A DNA stretch of 64,000 nt from Natrinema hispanicum (GCF_900111485.1 NZ_FOIC01000011.1:40933-104932), one strand, 5' to 3'. Shown: positions 7,141 to 15,928, counted from the stretch's first letter. Notes: generated from the sequence alone by a model not told the origin. Translations and numbers: made by a program.

Positions 7141-10100
7141 ATGGCGCAAGCGGGCAACTCAGAACTCGTCGACTCCTTCGAGCAGTTCTTCCGCAACTAC
7201 TACGACAACGAGATCAAACAGCTTGCGCAGCGCTATCCCAACGAGCAGCGGTCGCTGCACGTCGACTGGCAGGATCTCTACCGGTTCGATCCCGACCTCG
7301 CGGACGACTTCATCGCCCAACCCGAACAGCTCCAGCGCTACGCCGAGGAAGCGCTGCGACTGTACGACCTCCCGATCGACGTCAGCCTCGGGCAGGCCCA
7401 TGTCCGGATCCGCAACCTCCCCGAGACGGAGTCGCCCGAGATCAGAGAGATCCGCGCGCCGGATATGAACTCCCTCGTGCAGGTCCACGGAATCGTCCGC
7501 AAAGCCACCGATGTTCGCCCCAAAATCGAGGAAGCCGCCTTCGAGTGCCAGCTCTGTGGCACCCTCACACGCGTCCCGCAATCCAGCGGCGACTTCCAGG
7601 AACCCCACGAATGTCAGGGCTGTGAACGACAGGGCCCCTTCCGCATCAACTTCGACCAGTCCGAGTTCGTCGACTCCCAAAAACTGCGCATCCAAGAAAG
7701 TCCCGAGGGCCTGCGCGGCGGCGAAACCCCACAGGCGCTCGACGTCCACATCGAAGACGACATCACCGGCGAGGTTACCCCCGGCGACCACGTCTCCGCG
7801 ACCGGCGTCCTCCGCCTCGAGCAACAGGGCGACAACCAGGACAAATCGCCCGTCTTCGACTTCTACATGGAGGGCATGTCCGTCGATATCGATGAAGAGC
7901 AGTTCGAGGACATGGACATCACCGACGAGGACAAAGCCGAGATCGTCCGGCTCTCCTCGAGCGAGGACATCTACGACAAGATGATCGCCTCCATCGCGCC
8001 CTCGATCTACGGCTACAATCAGGAGAAACTCGCGATGATCCTCCAGCTGTTTTCGGGCGTGACCAAGCAGTTGCCCGAGGGCTCGCGGATTCGAGGCGAC
8101 CTGCACATGCTGCTGATCGGTGATCCGGGGACTGGGAAGTGTGTCCGCGGGGATACGAAAGTTACACTCGCAGATGGCCGTGACATCCCGATTCGTGAAC
8201 TCGTCGAGTCAAATCTGGAAGATCCGAAGCCGATCGACGACGGCTGGTACGACGAGATCGATCTCGAGGTGCCGTCACTCCAGAACGACGGCTCGATCGC
8301 CCCACAGCGAGCGACAAAAGTCTGGAAGCGAGAAGCCCCCGATCGAATGTACCGGATCCGGACCTCGAGTGGACAGGAACTCGAGGTGACGCCGTCGCAT
8401 CCGCTGTTCGTACAGAATAACGGTCAGTTCAAACCAGTAGTTGCAGATGAGCTTACTGAAGGACAATTCATCGCTGCACCCAAAACGCTGGCAGTAGATG
8501 GTGACGACAAACTCGACGTTGATTTTCGAGAGTCACAATCACGAAATGCAGTTCAACTCGACTTGCCAAGTGAGTGGACACCGTCATTAGCCCGATTGAT
8601 CGGTTACATCATCGCAGAAGGATACGTTGAACAACGAGACAACAATACGGGATTCATTTCGATTACGAACAACGATCGGGAAGTCTTGGATGATGCAGCG
8701 AAAGCACTCGGGGAATTAGGCCTCAATACGACGGAACGAGAGCCGCATGAATCAAAGGATGCGTATGAATTGCTCTGTTCGGCAAGCGAGTTCGTAAGCT
8801 TCCTCAAAACGCTCGAGCCATGCATTCTTCAGCCGTCCGAAAACCAGCGTGTTCCCGATCCAATTTTCACGGCTTCGGCAGAAACTAGAGCAGAATTCCT
8901 CAAAGCGTTCATTGAAGGAGAGGGACACGTTTCGAAGTCTCAAAGAGAGATAGCAGTCGCGTCGATGAGCCGTCGTCTGCTCGAAAACGTGCGAACGTTA
9001 CTGCTCTCAGTTGGGATCCGGTCACAACTTCACGAGCGACGTAACGGCAGTTTCCGACTTAGAATCAGCGGAGCCGGAGTTGAGAAATACGTCTCCAAAG
9101 TAGGATTCATAACTCGACGAAAGCAGCAAGCGGCGGAACAATACGCCGATACAGAGGGGAACACCAATCGCGATATCATTCCCGATATCGGTTCAGAACT
9201 GCGGCAAATTCGAGAATCGTTATCGCTTACACAGGCCGATTGCGGCCTCCCACGATCCACATATCAGCATTATGAACGCGGATCGAGAAACCCAAGCCGA
9301 GAAAGTCTTCAGAAGGTCGTTGCAGCATTCGACGACGCGCTACCAGCAGAAACTAGGCAATATGAAGGAGGTGTCGTAGCTGATGGGGGTTGTATAAAGA
9401 CGAGCATCGCTGCTCTCGAACAGTTTGTCCAAGGGGATGTCTGCTGGGAGCGCATCGAGTCGATCGACAATGTCGAACCCGACTACGACTGGGTGTATGA
9501 CCTCGAGGTTGAGGGAACCCACAACTACGTTTCAAACGGCGTGATCTCGCACAATTCCCAGATGCTGGGCTATATCCAGAACATCGCACCACGCTCGGTC
9601 TACACCTCGGGCAAGGGGTCGTCCTCGGCAGGTCTCACAGCCGCCGCCGTCCGCGACGACTTCGGCGACGGCCAGCAGTGGACCCTCGAGGCCGGCGCGC
9701 TCGTCCTCGCCGATCAGGGAATCGCAGCGGTCGACGAGCTCGATAAAATGCGGTCGGAAGATCGGAGTGCCATGCACGAGGCATTAGAGCAGCAGAAAAT
9801 CTCGGTCTCGAAAGCCGGCATCAACGCAACGCTCAAATCTCGCTGTTCGCTGCTCGGTGCGGCAAACCCCAAGTACGGTCGTTTCGACCAGTACGAACCC
9901 ATCGGCGAGCAGATCGACCTCGAGCCGGCGCTCATCTCGCGGTTCGATCTGATTTTTACGGTCACCGACCAACCCGACGAGGAGAAAGACCGGAATCTCG
10001 CGGAACACATCTTGACGACCAATTATGCAGGGGAGTTGACCACACAACAAGAAGAGATGACTTCCCTCGAGGTCAGCGACGACGAGATTGATGAAGTGAC

Positions 10101-10659
10101 CGAACAGGTCGATCCCGAGATCGACGCCGAACTCCTGCGCAAATACATCGCCTACGCAAAGCAGAACTGTCATCCGCGGATGACCGACGAGGCTCAGGAA
10201 ACGATTCGAGACTTCTACGTCGACCTGCGGTCGAAGGGGACCGACGAGGACGCTGCCGTCCCCGTCACGGCGCGGAAACTCGAGGCACTGGTTCGACTTG
10301 CGGAGGCAAGCGCCCGTGTTCGCCTCTCGGACACGGTCGAGCAGCGCGATGCCGAACAGTCCGTCGAAATCGTTCGCTCCTGTCTCCAGGACATCGGTGT
10401 CGATCCCGAAACTGGCGAGTTCGACGCGGACATCGTCGAGGCCGGCACCTCGAAGTCCCAACGCGACCGGATCAAGAACCTCAAAGGACTCATCAGCGAC
10501 ATCGAAGAGGAGTACGACGACGGCGCGCCGGTCGATATCGTCCTCGAACGCGCCGAAGAGGTCGGCATGGACCAGTCGAAAGCCGAACACGAGATCGACA
10601 AGCTCAAACAGAAAGGCGAGGTCTACGAGCCGAGTACGGATACGCTTCGGACGACGTAA
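7141..10659 (+). CDS. mcm: replicative DNA helicase MCM, intein-containing precursor
   Basis: A 1172-residue precursor that should splice to about 700 residues. The N-terminal MCM domain carries a zinc site at Cys136, Cys139, Cys158 and Cys161. The AAA+ Walker A motif GDPGTGKS is split by an intein: GDPGTGK lies just before residue 334 and the Ser at residue 806 begins the second extein (SQMLGYIQ). Downstream come Walker B (GIAAVDELDKM), sensor 1 in LGAANPKYGRF and the arginine-finger motif SRFDLIF, then a C-terminal winged-helix segment. MCM hexamers unwind DNA at the archaeal replication fork. The gene has its own promoter, TTTATA at 7109. Splicing is required for activity because the ATP-binding loop is interrupted. 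Confidence 0.97.
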   Translation: MAQAGNSELVDSFEQFFRNYYDNEIKQLAQRYPNEQRSLHVDWQDLYRFDPDLADDFIAQPEQLQRYAEEALRLYDLPIDVSLGQAHVRIRNLPETESPEIREIRAPDMNSLVQVHGIVRKATDVRPKIEEAAFECQLCGTLTRVPQSSGDFQEPHECQGCERQGPFRINFDQSEFVDSQKLRIQESPEGLRGGETPQALDVHIEDDITGEVTPGDHVSATGVLRLEQQGDNQDKSPVFDFYMEGMSVDIDEEQFEDMDITDEDKAEIVRLSSSEDIYDKMIASIAPSIYGYNQEKLAMILQLFSGVTKQLPEGSRIRGDLHMLLIGDPGTGKCVRGDTKVTLADGRDIPIRELVESNLEDPKPIDDGWYDEIDLEVPSLQNDGSIAPQRATKVWKREAPDRMYRIRTSSGQELEVTPSHPLFVQNNGQFKPVVADELTEGQFIAAPKTLAVDGDDKLDVDFRESQSRNAVQLDLPSEWTPSLARLIGYIIAEGYVEQRDNNTGFISITNNDREVLDDAAKALGELGLNTTEREPHESKDAYELLCSASEFVSFLKTLEPCILQPSENQRVPDPIFTASAETRAEFLKAFIEGEGHVSKSQREIAVASMSRRLLENVRTLLLSVGIRSQLHERRNGSFRLRISGAGVEKYVSKVGFITRRKQQAAEQYADTEGNTNRDIIPDIGSELRQIRESLSLTQADCGLPRSTYQHYERGSRNPSRESLQKVVAAFDDALPAETRQYEGGVVADGGCIKTSIAALEQFVQGDVCWERIESIDNVEPDYDWVYDLEVEGTHNYVSNGVISHNSQMLGYIQNIAPRSVYTSGKGSSSAGLTAAAVRDDFGDGQQWTLEAGALVLADQGIAAVDELDKMRSEDRSAMHEALEQQKISVSKAGINATLKSRCSLLGAANPKYGRFDQYEPIGEQIDLEPALISRFDLIFTVTDQPDEEKDRNLAEHILTTNYAGELTTQQEEMTSLEVSDDEIDEVTEQVDPEIDAELLRKYIAYAKQNCHPRMTDEAQETIRDFYVDLRSKGTDEDAAVPVTARKLEALVRLAEASARVRLSDTVEQRDAEQSVEIVRSCLQDIGVDPETGEFDADIVEAGTSKSQRDRIKNLKGLISDIEEEYDDGAPVDIVLERAEEVGMDQSKAEHEIDKLKQKGEVYEPSTDTLRTT
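8140..9555 (+). mobile_element. intein in MCM with LAGLIDADG homing endonuclease and HTH segment
   Basis: A 472-residue intein from Cys (TGT 8140-8142, precursor residue 334) to Asn (AAT 9553-9555, residue 805), followed by Ser+1. Splicing block A is CVRGDTKVTLADG. Block B is LEVTPSHPLFVQNN (intein about 80-95), with the TxxH motif. The end reads VYDLEVEGTHNYVSNG, then VISHN|S, giving blocks F and G. Two LAGLIDADG-type motifs are visible, LARLIGYIIAEG (about 149-160) and FLKAFIEGEGH (about 254-264). Between the endonuclease core and block F is a Cro/CI-like helix-turn-helix, LRQIRESLSLTQADCGLPRS (about 353-372), continuing to about 400. The segment is visibly richer in A/T than the exteins, as expected of a mobile insertion. 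Confidence 0.95.
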
Positions 10660-10695
10660 CCGGCGTCGTCCCGCGACGTTTTGAGCGAACCGCCG

Positions 10696-11589
10696 TCAGA
10701 GCTCGTCGATATTTGTAACGGTCGCCCGAATCGTCACTGCTGCGACGTCGGCGACCTCGGCAGCGGCCGCCTGTGTGATCGACGGCCATGCCTCGCGTTC
10801 TCCGGCCGCCTTGTAGAGACAGGCCGCAGCGACGCCGCCGGGATTGCGACCGCCGATCAGGCCCGCCTCGAGTAGGGCTTCGACGTGTTCTCGCGCGCGA
10901 CGCTCGACGGCGGTTCCAAGCTCGAGTTCAGAAGCGAAGCGCGGCAGATACTGTGCGGGGTCGATCGGCCCCGTCCGTAGCCCCAGCTCGCGGTTCATCG
11001 CATCGTAGGCAGCCGAGAGTTCGGCATCGTCGGCGCGTGCGACAGCAGTGATTTCGTCGGTCGTGCGGGCGATCGAACGCGTCCGACAGGTGGCGTAGAT
11101 CGCAGCGGCGGCAAATCCTTCGAGTGAACGCCCCTGAAAGAGCCCCTCGGACTGGGCGGATTCGAACAGCGCACAAGATTGCTCTCTGACGGACTCCGGC
11201 AGCGAGAGCAAGGCAGTGAGCCGTCTGATTTCCGCAAAGCCGTACACCTGATTTCGCTCGGCTTTCGACGAGATCCGTGCGCGGTTGTGTTCGCGGCGAA
11301 GACGAGCGATCTGTCGCCGTTTCCGGCCGGTCAGACGAGAACTGGTGCCTGCGTGCGAGCCGTATCCGATCTCCGTCGAAAGCCCACGGTCGTGGCGCGA
11401 CCGCGTGAGTGGCGCCCCGGTTCGTCTCGGATCGGAGTCGTCGTCCTCGAACGACCGCCACTCCGGGCCGCGATCGATCTCGTCTTCCGCTGAGACGAGT
11501 CCACACTCCTCACAGACGATTTCCGTGCCCTGCTTCCGTAATCTGCCGTCACATTCGGGGCAGTCCGGTGCTGTATCGGCATCTGCCAT
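10696..11589 (-). CDS. tfb: transcription initiation factor TFB
   Basis: A 297-residue TFB (archaeal TFIIB). The zinc ribbon CPECDGRLRKQGTEIVCEEC (about 10-29) is followed by the acidic GLVSAEDEIDRGPEWRSF linker, the B-reader/linker region with charged basic residues, and two cyclin-like repeats of about 90 residues each (about 110-200 and 205-297). It recruits RNA polymerase to TBP-bound promoters. Haloarchaea usually have several TFB paralogues with partly separate regulons; which one this is cannot be told from the sequence alone. It has its own AT-rich promoter overlapped by a palindrome at 11622-11639, and is convergent with mcm. Confidence 0.95.
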   Translation of the reverse strand: MADADTAPDCPECDGRLRKQGTEIVCEECGLVSAEDEIDRGPEWRSFEDDDSDPRRTGAPLTRSRHDRGLSTEIGYGSHAGTSSRLTGRKRRQIARLRREHNRARISSKAERNQVYGFAEIRRLTALLSLPESVREQSCALFESAQSEGLFQGRSLEGFAAAAIYATCRTRSIARTTDEITAVARADDAELSAAYDAMNRELGLRTGPIDPAQYLPRFASELELGTAVERRAREHVEALLEAGLIGGRNPGGVAAACLYKAAGEREAWPSITQAAAAEVADVAAVTIRATVTNIDEL

Positions 11590-11617
11590 TGGTTATTTCC
11601 CCTTTTATTAGGTTGAT

Positions 11618-11639
11618 ACTTAATAGTATTTAAACTATT
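11618..11639 (-). promoter_or_regulatory. tfb: tfb promoter with overlapping palindrome
   Basis: On the minus strand, TATTAAGT (plus-strand ACTTAATA 11618-11625) lies 29-36 nt before the TFB start codon. It is overlapped by an inverted repeat, AATAGT (11622-11627) and ACTATT (11634-11639) with a 6-nt spacer. A factor bound to this palindrome would cover the BRE/TATA region, which suggests regulated or autoregulated expression (inference). Confidence 0.45.
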
Positions 11640-11685
11640 GGAGATGGGAACGAACGAGGGAAGTGAAACGACAGTCGGCGGAGAG

Positions 11686-12021
11686 CTACCGATCGAAGAG
11701 CCACGTCAGTACGGACTGTGACTGCGATGGAGAGTCGCAGGGAGAGGAGTCCGTCGTATCCATCTGCTCGGCCAACAGTCGTTCGTACTGGTCGACGATC
11801 GCCTGTCGGCGTCGCTCGCTCGCCTCGAGTGCCCGCTCGAGTGCGGCGATGCGAGCGGAGAGCCGTATCCGCTCGATCCGAGCGGAACGCAACGCCGGGT
11901 GGTATGTCGAATCGGTGATCGACCGGTCACATTGGGAAGTCGATTCGATCGCGTCGTCGACGATGAGCGGTTGGTATCGGTCGTCAGCGGGGGAGACGGA
12001 GTTGTCCTGCTCGGCAGACAT
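11686..12021 (-). CDS. coiled-coil protein of unknown function
   Basis: A 111-residue ORF. The first 45 residues are mixed polar. The middle, ALRSARIERIRLSARIAALE through ERRRQAIVDQYERLLAEQ, is a strong charged coiled coil of about 45 residues. The tail is Ser/Asp rich and ends SVLTWLFDR. No family is recognised. Codon use is like that of its neighbours. It follows tfb on the same strand, with the tfb start about 100 nt downstream of its stop, so they could share a transcript, but tfb has its own promoter. Confidence 0.5.
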   Translation of the reverse strand: MSAEQDNSVSPADDRYQPLIVDDAIESTSQCDRSITDSTYHPALRSARIERIRLSARIAALERALEASERRRQAIVDQYERLLAEQMDTTDSSPCDSPSQSQSVLTWLFDR

Positions 12022-12147
12022 GGCTCGATCGTACGTCCACAGGGAGCGAGAAAAAGATCAGTCAGTCGGGTGTCAGACACGTCCGACACGGGTCATGCGC
12101 CCGACGGACGGTACTCCGAGAGGTGCTCGAGCACGCCGTCGGATCGA

Positions 12148-13422
12148 CTACTCCGACGAACTCTCGCTCGCGATGCTCGCGAGAACACCTGCAGTATCGG
12201 CCGGCACGGGCTCAGGCTCGCTGCCGGCGGCAGCCGCGGCGTCGGGGTCTTTGAGCAGGTGGCCCGTCGTCAGGCAGGCGACGCGCTCGTCATCGTCGAC
12301 AACGCCCTCGGCGCGGAGCTTGCGCAGGCCGGCGATCGATGCGGCAGAGGCGGGTTCGACGCCGATCCCCTCGCTTGCGATGTCGCGCTGGGCCTCGGTG
12401 ATCTCCTCGTCGGAGACCGCCACGGCGGTGCCACCGGTTTCGCGGATACCGGGGAGGGCCTTGGGTGCGTTAACTGGGTTGCCGATCCGGATCGCGGTTG
12501 CGCGCGTCTCGACATCGTCCCAGCGTCGGACCTCGTCGGCATCGTTTTCGATCGCTTCGACCATTGGCGCGGCTCCCTCGGCCTGCACGCCGGTCAGCTT
12601 GGGCACGTCGTCCTCGTCGAGTTCGCCGGCCTGGACGAGTTCGCGGAAGGCCTTGTACAGTGCTGAGGTGTTGCCCGCGTTACCGACTGGAAGCACGATC
12701 CGGTCTGGAACGGCGTCGTAATCGGCGAGGAAGGCCTCGAGAATCTCGAGGCCGATCGTCTTCTGGCCCTCGAGCCGGAAGGGGTTCAGCGAATTCAGCA
12801 GGTAGGCCTCGCCCTGTGCTGCGAGTTCCTGGACGATGTCGAGACAGGCGTCGAAGTTGCCGTCGACCTCGAGAATGCGTGCGCCGTGGAGACTCGCCTG
12901 GGCGATCTTGCCGGCGGCGACCTTGCCGGCGGGCAGGAGGACGAGCGTCTCCATGCCGCCGCGGGAGCCGTAGGCGGCCAGCGCAGCGCTGGTGTTTCCG
13001 GTCGAGGCACAGGCCAGCCGACCGACGCCGAGTTCCTTCGCGACGCGGACGCCGACAGTCATCCCGCGGTCTTTGAACGAGCCCGTCGGGTTCATGCCTT
13101 CGTGTTTGATCCGCAGCGCCTCGACACCGATCGATTCCTCGAGTCGCGGAACCTCATACAGCGGCGTCGCACCCTCCTGAATCGAGACGCCTTCTGCGAA
13201 CGGCAGCGCGTCGGCATACCGCCAGACGCCGTGGCCCTCGAAATCGTCGAGCGTCGGCAGCTCGGCGTAGCGAACCTCGAGCAGTCCGTCACACTCATCA
13301 CAGGTGTAGCGAACGTCGTCGAAGGGAGCGAACGTCTCGCCACACTCGATGCACTCGAGCCAGACACCATTGTCGGCGTCGGCGGGTTCGTCAGGCTGCT
13401 CGGCCGAGAGACTGAGACTCAT
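12148..13422 (-). CDS. thrC: threonine synthase
   Basis: A 424-residue PLP enzyme that converts O-phosphohomoserine to threonine. I start at the ATG at 13422 (MSLSLSAEQ); an in-frame ATG 7 codons upstream is possible. It has the archaeal N-terminal zinc ribbon, CIECGETFAPFDDVRYTCDE plus CDG, then NPTGSFKDRGMTVG, in which the Lys forms the Schiff base with PLP. ACASTGNTSAALAAYGSRGG follows as the substrate-binding loop, and the phosphate-binding stretch VLPVGNAGN is also visible. Length fits the family. It is monocistronic by its surroundings. Confidence 0.96.
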   Translation of the reverse strand: MSLSLSAEQPDEPADADNGVWLECIECGETFAPFDDVRYTCDECDGLLEVRYAELPTLDDFEGHGVWRYADALPFAEGVSIQEGATPLYEVPRLEESIGVEALRIKHEGMNPTGSFKDRGMTVGVRVAKELGVGRLACASTGNTSAALAAYGSRGGMETLVLLPAGKVAAGKIAQASLHGARILEVDGNFDACLDIVQELAAQGEAYLLNSLNPFRLEGQKTIGLEILEAFLADYDAVPDRIVLPVGNAGNTSALYKAFRELVQAGELDEDDVPKLTGVQAEGAAPMVEAIENDADEVRRWDDVETRATAIRIGNPVNAPKALPGIRETGGTAVAVSDEEITEAQRDIASEGIGVEPASAASIAGLRKLRAEGVVDDDERVACLTTGHLLKDPDAAAAAGSEPEPVPADTAGVLASIASESSSE

Positions 13423-13479
13423 TATCGGGTGTGAGGGATGCAACAGGGAAAAAGTGAGTGGATTCGGCGATGACGTGGG

Positions 13480-13863
13480 TTACTCGATCGTCTCGTCGAA
13501 CTCGTCGATCACGTCATGGACCGTCGCCGTCCAGACATCCAGCGCTTCGTGAAGCATCTCTTTGACTTCCGGCAGCGCGGTCGCCGTGTACTGATAGATG
13601 TAGCCGCCGCCGTCCAGCAACCGTCGATCCCGGCGAACGAGATCGCGCTCGTGCAGCGTCGACAGCGAGCGGTTGACCGTGCTTCGGTCGCGCTCGAGTG
13701 TTGCGGCCAGCTCCTCGATCGTACTGCCGGGCTGGGAACACAGTGTCAGGTAGGTCCGAGTCTCGTGATCCTCGATTCCAAACACGCAGCTCATGACGGT
13801 TTCGAAGGCGGGGTTCGATTCTTCCATCAGTTCCCCGAGGCGGTGCTGGGGGGTGTCGGACAT
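13480..13863 (-). CDS. helix-turn-helix transcriptional regulator (TrmB/MarR-like winged helix)
   Basis: 127 residues from the ATG at 13863 (MSDTPQHRLGELMEES). A TATA-like GTATTTTG lies about 22-30 nt upstream on the minus strand, which supports this start over the ATG 13 codons further up. The centre holds a clear winged helix: TIEELAATLERDRSTVNRSL (recognition helix), then LHERDLVRRDRRLLDGGGYI (wing). The C-terminus is a helical stretch likely to dimerise. Such proteins are common haloarchaeal regulators; target and ligand are unknown. It neighbours threonine synthase but shares no obvious operon with it. Confidence 0.85.
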   Translation of the reverse strand: MSDTPQHRLGELMEESNPAFETVMSCVFGIEDHETRTYLTLCSQPGSTIEELAATLERDRSTVNRSLSTLHERDLVRRDRRLLDGGGYIYQYTATALPEVKEMLHEALDVWTATVHDVIDEFDETIE

Positions 13864-13932
13864 ACGGGCCCGTACGGCCGCGAGCGTCAAAATACTCGTC
13901 ACAGCCGGCCGGAGCGCGCAGACGCGCCGTCG

Positions 13933-14181
13933 TCACGCGTCCTCGGCTGTTGCCCCATAGCCCATGTTCCGGATACAGGTCCGCATTTCGCGTTCGGTCT
14001 CGTGGCGGTGGAGCCGCGTCGGTGTATCACAGTAGTACACCGAGCCGTCGTATCGCAGCGTCACCTCGTACTCTCCCTGCGCCGCTGTCGTCGTAATCAC
14101 GACCCGTCGTCCGTCCTCGATCGCGTCCATGATAGCATCCGCCTCGAGGTCGCCAGCCGAGATCCGGAGCGGGTTCGACAT
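13933..14181 (-). CDS. small haloarchaeal protein of unknown function
   Basis: 82 residues from the ATG at 14181 (MSNPLRISAGDLEADAIMDA), a start favoured by the TATA-like TTTCTTTG about 24-31 nt upstream. Predicted alternating strands and helices: an N-terminal helix (ADAIMDAIEDGRR), two beta-hairpins (VVITTTAAQGEYEVTLRYDG) and a C-terminal helix (REMRTCIRNMGYG). It appears to be a compact alpha/beta fold with no recognised catalytic motif. It lies upstream of the HTH regulator on the same strand. Confidence 0.65.
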   Translation of the reverse strand: MSNPLRISAGDLEADAIMDAIEDGRRVVITTTAAQGEYEVTLRYDGSVYYCDTPTRLHRHETEREMRTCIRNMGYGATAEDA

Positions 14182-14365
14182 CGCGTGAGAGTGGGTGCGC
14201 TGGTCCAAAGAAACTTCGTGTCATCGTGCCGACTGCTGGCCCCTCCGGTCGCTGCGGGAAATTCGAGAGCCACCCGACAGGCCAAATCGAACGCCGGGAA
14301 CCGGCTGTGCACGACCAGTCCCGAACCGGGATACTGCTACACTGACTCAGGGTGTGTGATGTCTT

Positions 14366-14833
14366 ATGGCATCAGAAACAGTAACTAAACGACCCGAACG
14401 AACTCAAACAGCACTCGAGCCCTGGCAGGCAGGGACCGTCGGCGGTATCATCGGCGCGATCGTGTTCGGCGCGATGATGGTGGTCCAGACGCCTGGTGTC
14501 CTCGAGATGGCGATCCCAGCGATGTACGGGCTCGAAGGTGGGCTCGCGGGGACGGTCGTCCACCTCTCCCACGGCGCGGTCATCGGCGTCGTCTTCGCGG
14601 CGCTGCTAGTCGCAACTGGACGTGCCGACGCGAGTCCGACGACGGCCGGACTCCTTGGACTCGGCTACGGCGTCGGAGTCTGGCTGGTCCTCGCCGTCTT
14701 CGTGATGCCGATCTGGCTCTCGGCAGTCGGGTTCGAACTGGCACCTGCCGTCCCGAACATCGCCGTCGAGAGTCTCGTCGGCCACGCCGCGTACGGACTC
14801 GTCCTCGGCGTCGTGTACGCAGTCCTCGAGTGA
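14366..14833 (+). CDS. multi-pass membrane protein of unknown function
   Basis: 155 residues with about four transmembrane helices: AGTVGGIIGAIVFGAMMVVQ (about 22-41), GTVVHLSHGAVIGVVFAALL (about 62-81), GLGYGVGVWLVLAVFVMPIW (about 98-117) and SLVGHAAYGLVLGVVYAVLE (about 136-155). Pairs of glycine-rich helices suggest an internal duplication. Relatives in haloarchaea are sometimes labelled histidine kinase, but no kinase motif is present here. Function unknown. Confidence 0.75.
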   Translation: MASETVTKRPERTQTALEPWQAGTVGGIIGAIVFGAMMVVQTPGVLEMAIPAMYGLEGGLAGTVVHLSHGAVIGVVFAALLVATGRADASPTTAGLLGLGYGVGVWLVLAVFVMPIWLSAVGFELAPAVPNIAVESLVGHAAYGLVLGVVYAVLE

Positions 14834-14851
14834 CGAACCGAAAAAGAACAG

Positions 14852-14906
14852 CTACTCGAGCAGCCAGCTCAATAACGCTTTCTGGGCGTGGAGCCGATTC
14901 TACAGC
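14852..14906 (-). pseudogene. decayed duplicate of the argF 3' end
   Basis: Read on the minus strand, 14899 to 14852 encodes NRLHAQKALLSWLLE followed by TAG, the same 15 residues and the same stop codon that end argF (stop at 14999). The two DNA copies differ at several synonymous sites (CGG/AGA, CTC/CTT, AAA/AAG, GCG/GCA, TTA/CTG). Just upstream of the shared block a 1-nt length difference breaks the frame and similarity fades by about 14906. This looks like the tail of a diverged argF allele left beside the present gene. Confidence 0.8.
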
Positions 14907-14998
14907 CCACCTTTTTTCGCTCGGGTTCGTTCCACTCACCACTCACGAAAAAATCTGGACCAAAAACCCGATCACTCACTCCGTTCGTGATCGACTGT

Positions 14999-15928
14999 CT
15001 ACTCGAGCAGCCAGCTCAACAGTGCCTTCTGGGCGTGAAGTCTGTTTTCAGCCTGATCGAAGACGATCGATTGGTCACCCTCGACGACGTCGTCGGTAAT
15101 CTCCTCGCCGCGGTGAGCCGGCAAGCAGTGCATCACCGATGCGTCGGGGGCATGCTCGAGTAAGTCCGCAGAGACCTGGAAGCCCTCGAAGTCGTTCATG
15201 CGAACGTCGCGTTCGTCTTCCTGGCCCATCGAGATCCAGACGTCCGTGTAGATGACGTCGGCGTCGGTGGCCGCCTCGATGGGGTCGGTCGTGGTCGTCG
15301 GATCGCCGCCGAGGTCGCGAGCGCGCTCGAGCACGGCATCATCGACTTCGTATCCCTCGGGCGTTGCGATCGTCAGATCGACGCCGGTCAGCGCACAGCC
15401 GAGCGCGAACGACTGGGCGACGTTGTTCCCGTCGCCGATCCAGGCCGCCGAGACGTCCTCAAGGTCGCCCTCGTGTTCGCGGATCGTCTGGAGATCCGCG
15501 AGTGTCTGGCAGGGGTGGGCATCGTCGGTGAGGCCGTTGACGATCGGCACCGACGAGTATTCGGCGAGCACCTCGACGTTCTCGTGTTTGAAGACGCGGG
15601 CCATCACCGCGTCGACGTACCGCGAGAGCGCACGCGAGGTGTCTTTCAACGGCTCGCCCCGCCCGAGCTGGATGTCGTCTTCCCCGAGGAAGATCGCGTG
15701 TCCCCCAAGCTGGGTCATCCCCGTCTCGAAGGAGACGCGGGTTCGGGTACTCGCCTTCTGGAAGAGCATTCCCAATGTCTGTCCAGACAGGTCGGCGTGG
15801 TCCTCGCCGTTCTCGACGGCGCGTTTGTATTCATCGGCTCTGTCGAGAACTGCGAACAGTTCCGCCTCGGAGAGGTCATCAACGTCGAGGAAATGTCTCG
15901 GCTGTGTATCGTCCGTATTTGTCGTCAT
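14999..15928 (-). CDS. argF: ornithine carbamoyltransferase
   Basis: 309 residues; makes citrulline from ornithine and carbamoyl phosphate. The carbamoyl-phosphate motif STRTR appears in FQKASTRTRVSFETGM, and the ornithine-binding motif HCLP in MHCLPAHRGEEI. Length and order of motifs are normal. It is the last gene of the arginine cluster, 32 nt after argE. That gap contains its own TATA-like element (15951-15958) at leaderless distance, so argF may be transcribed both with the operon and alone. The region just past its stop carries a second, diverged copy of its last 15 codons. Confidence 0.97.
   Translation of the reverse strand: MTTNTDDTQPRHFLDVDDLSEAELFAVLDRADEYKRAVENGEDHADLSGQTLGMLFQKASTRTRVSFETGMTQLGGHAIFLGEDDIQLGRGEPLKDTSRALSRYVDAVMARVFKHENVEVLAEYSSVPIVNGLTDDAHPCQTLADLQTIREHEGDLEDVSAAWIGDGNNVAQSFALGCALTGVDLTIATPEGYEVDDAVLERARDLGGDPTTTTDPIEAATDADVIYTDVWISMGQEDERDVRMNDFEGFQVSADLLEHAPDASVMHCLPAHRGEEITDDVVEGDQSIVFDQAENRLHAQKALLSWLLE

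Noticed and set aside
10604..10789. Small frames between mcm and tfb
   Set aside because: Both genes converge here with a 36-nt gap; the small frames are Arg/Ser-rich and without promoters.
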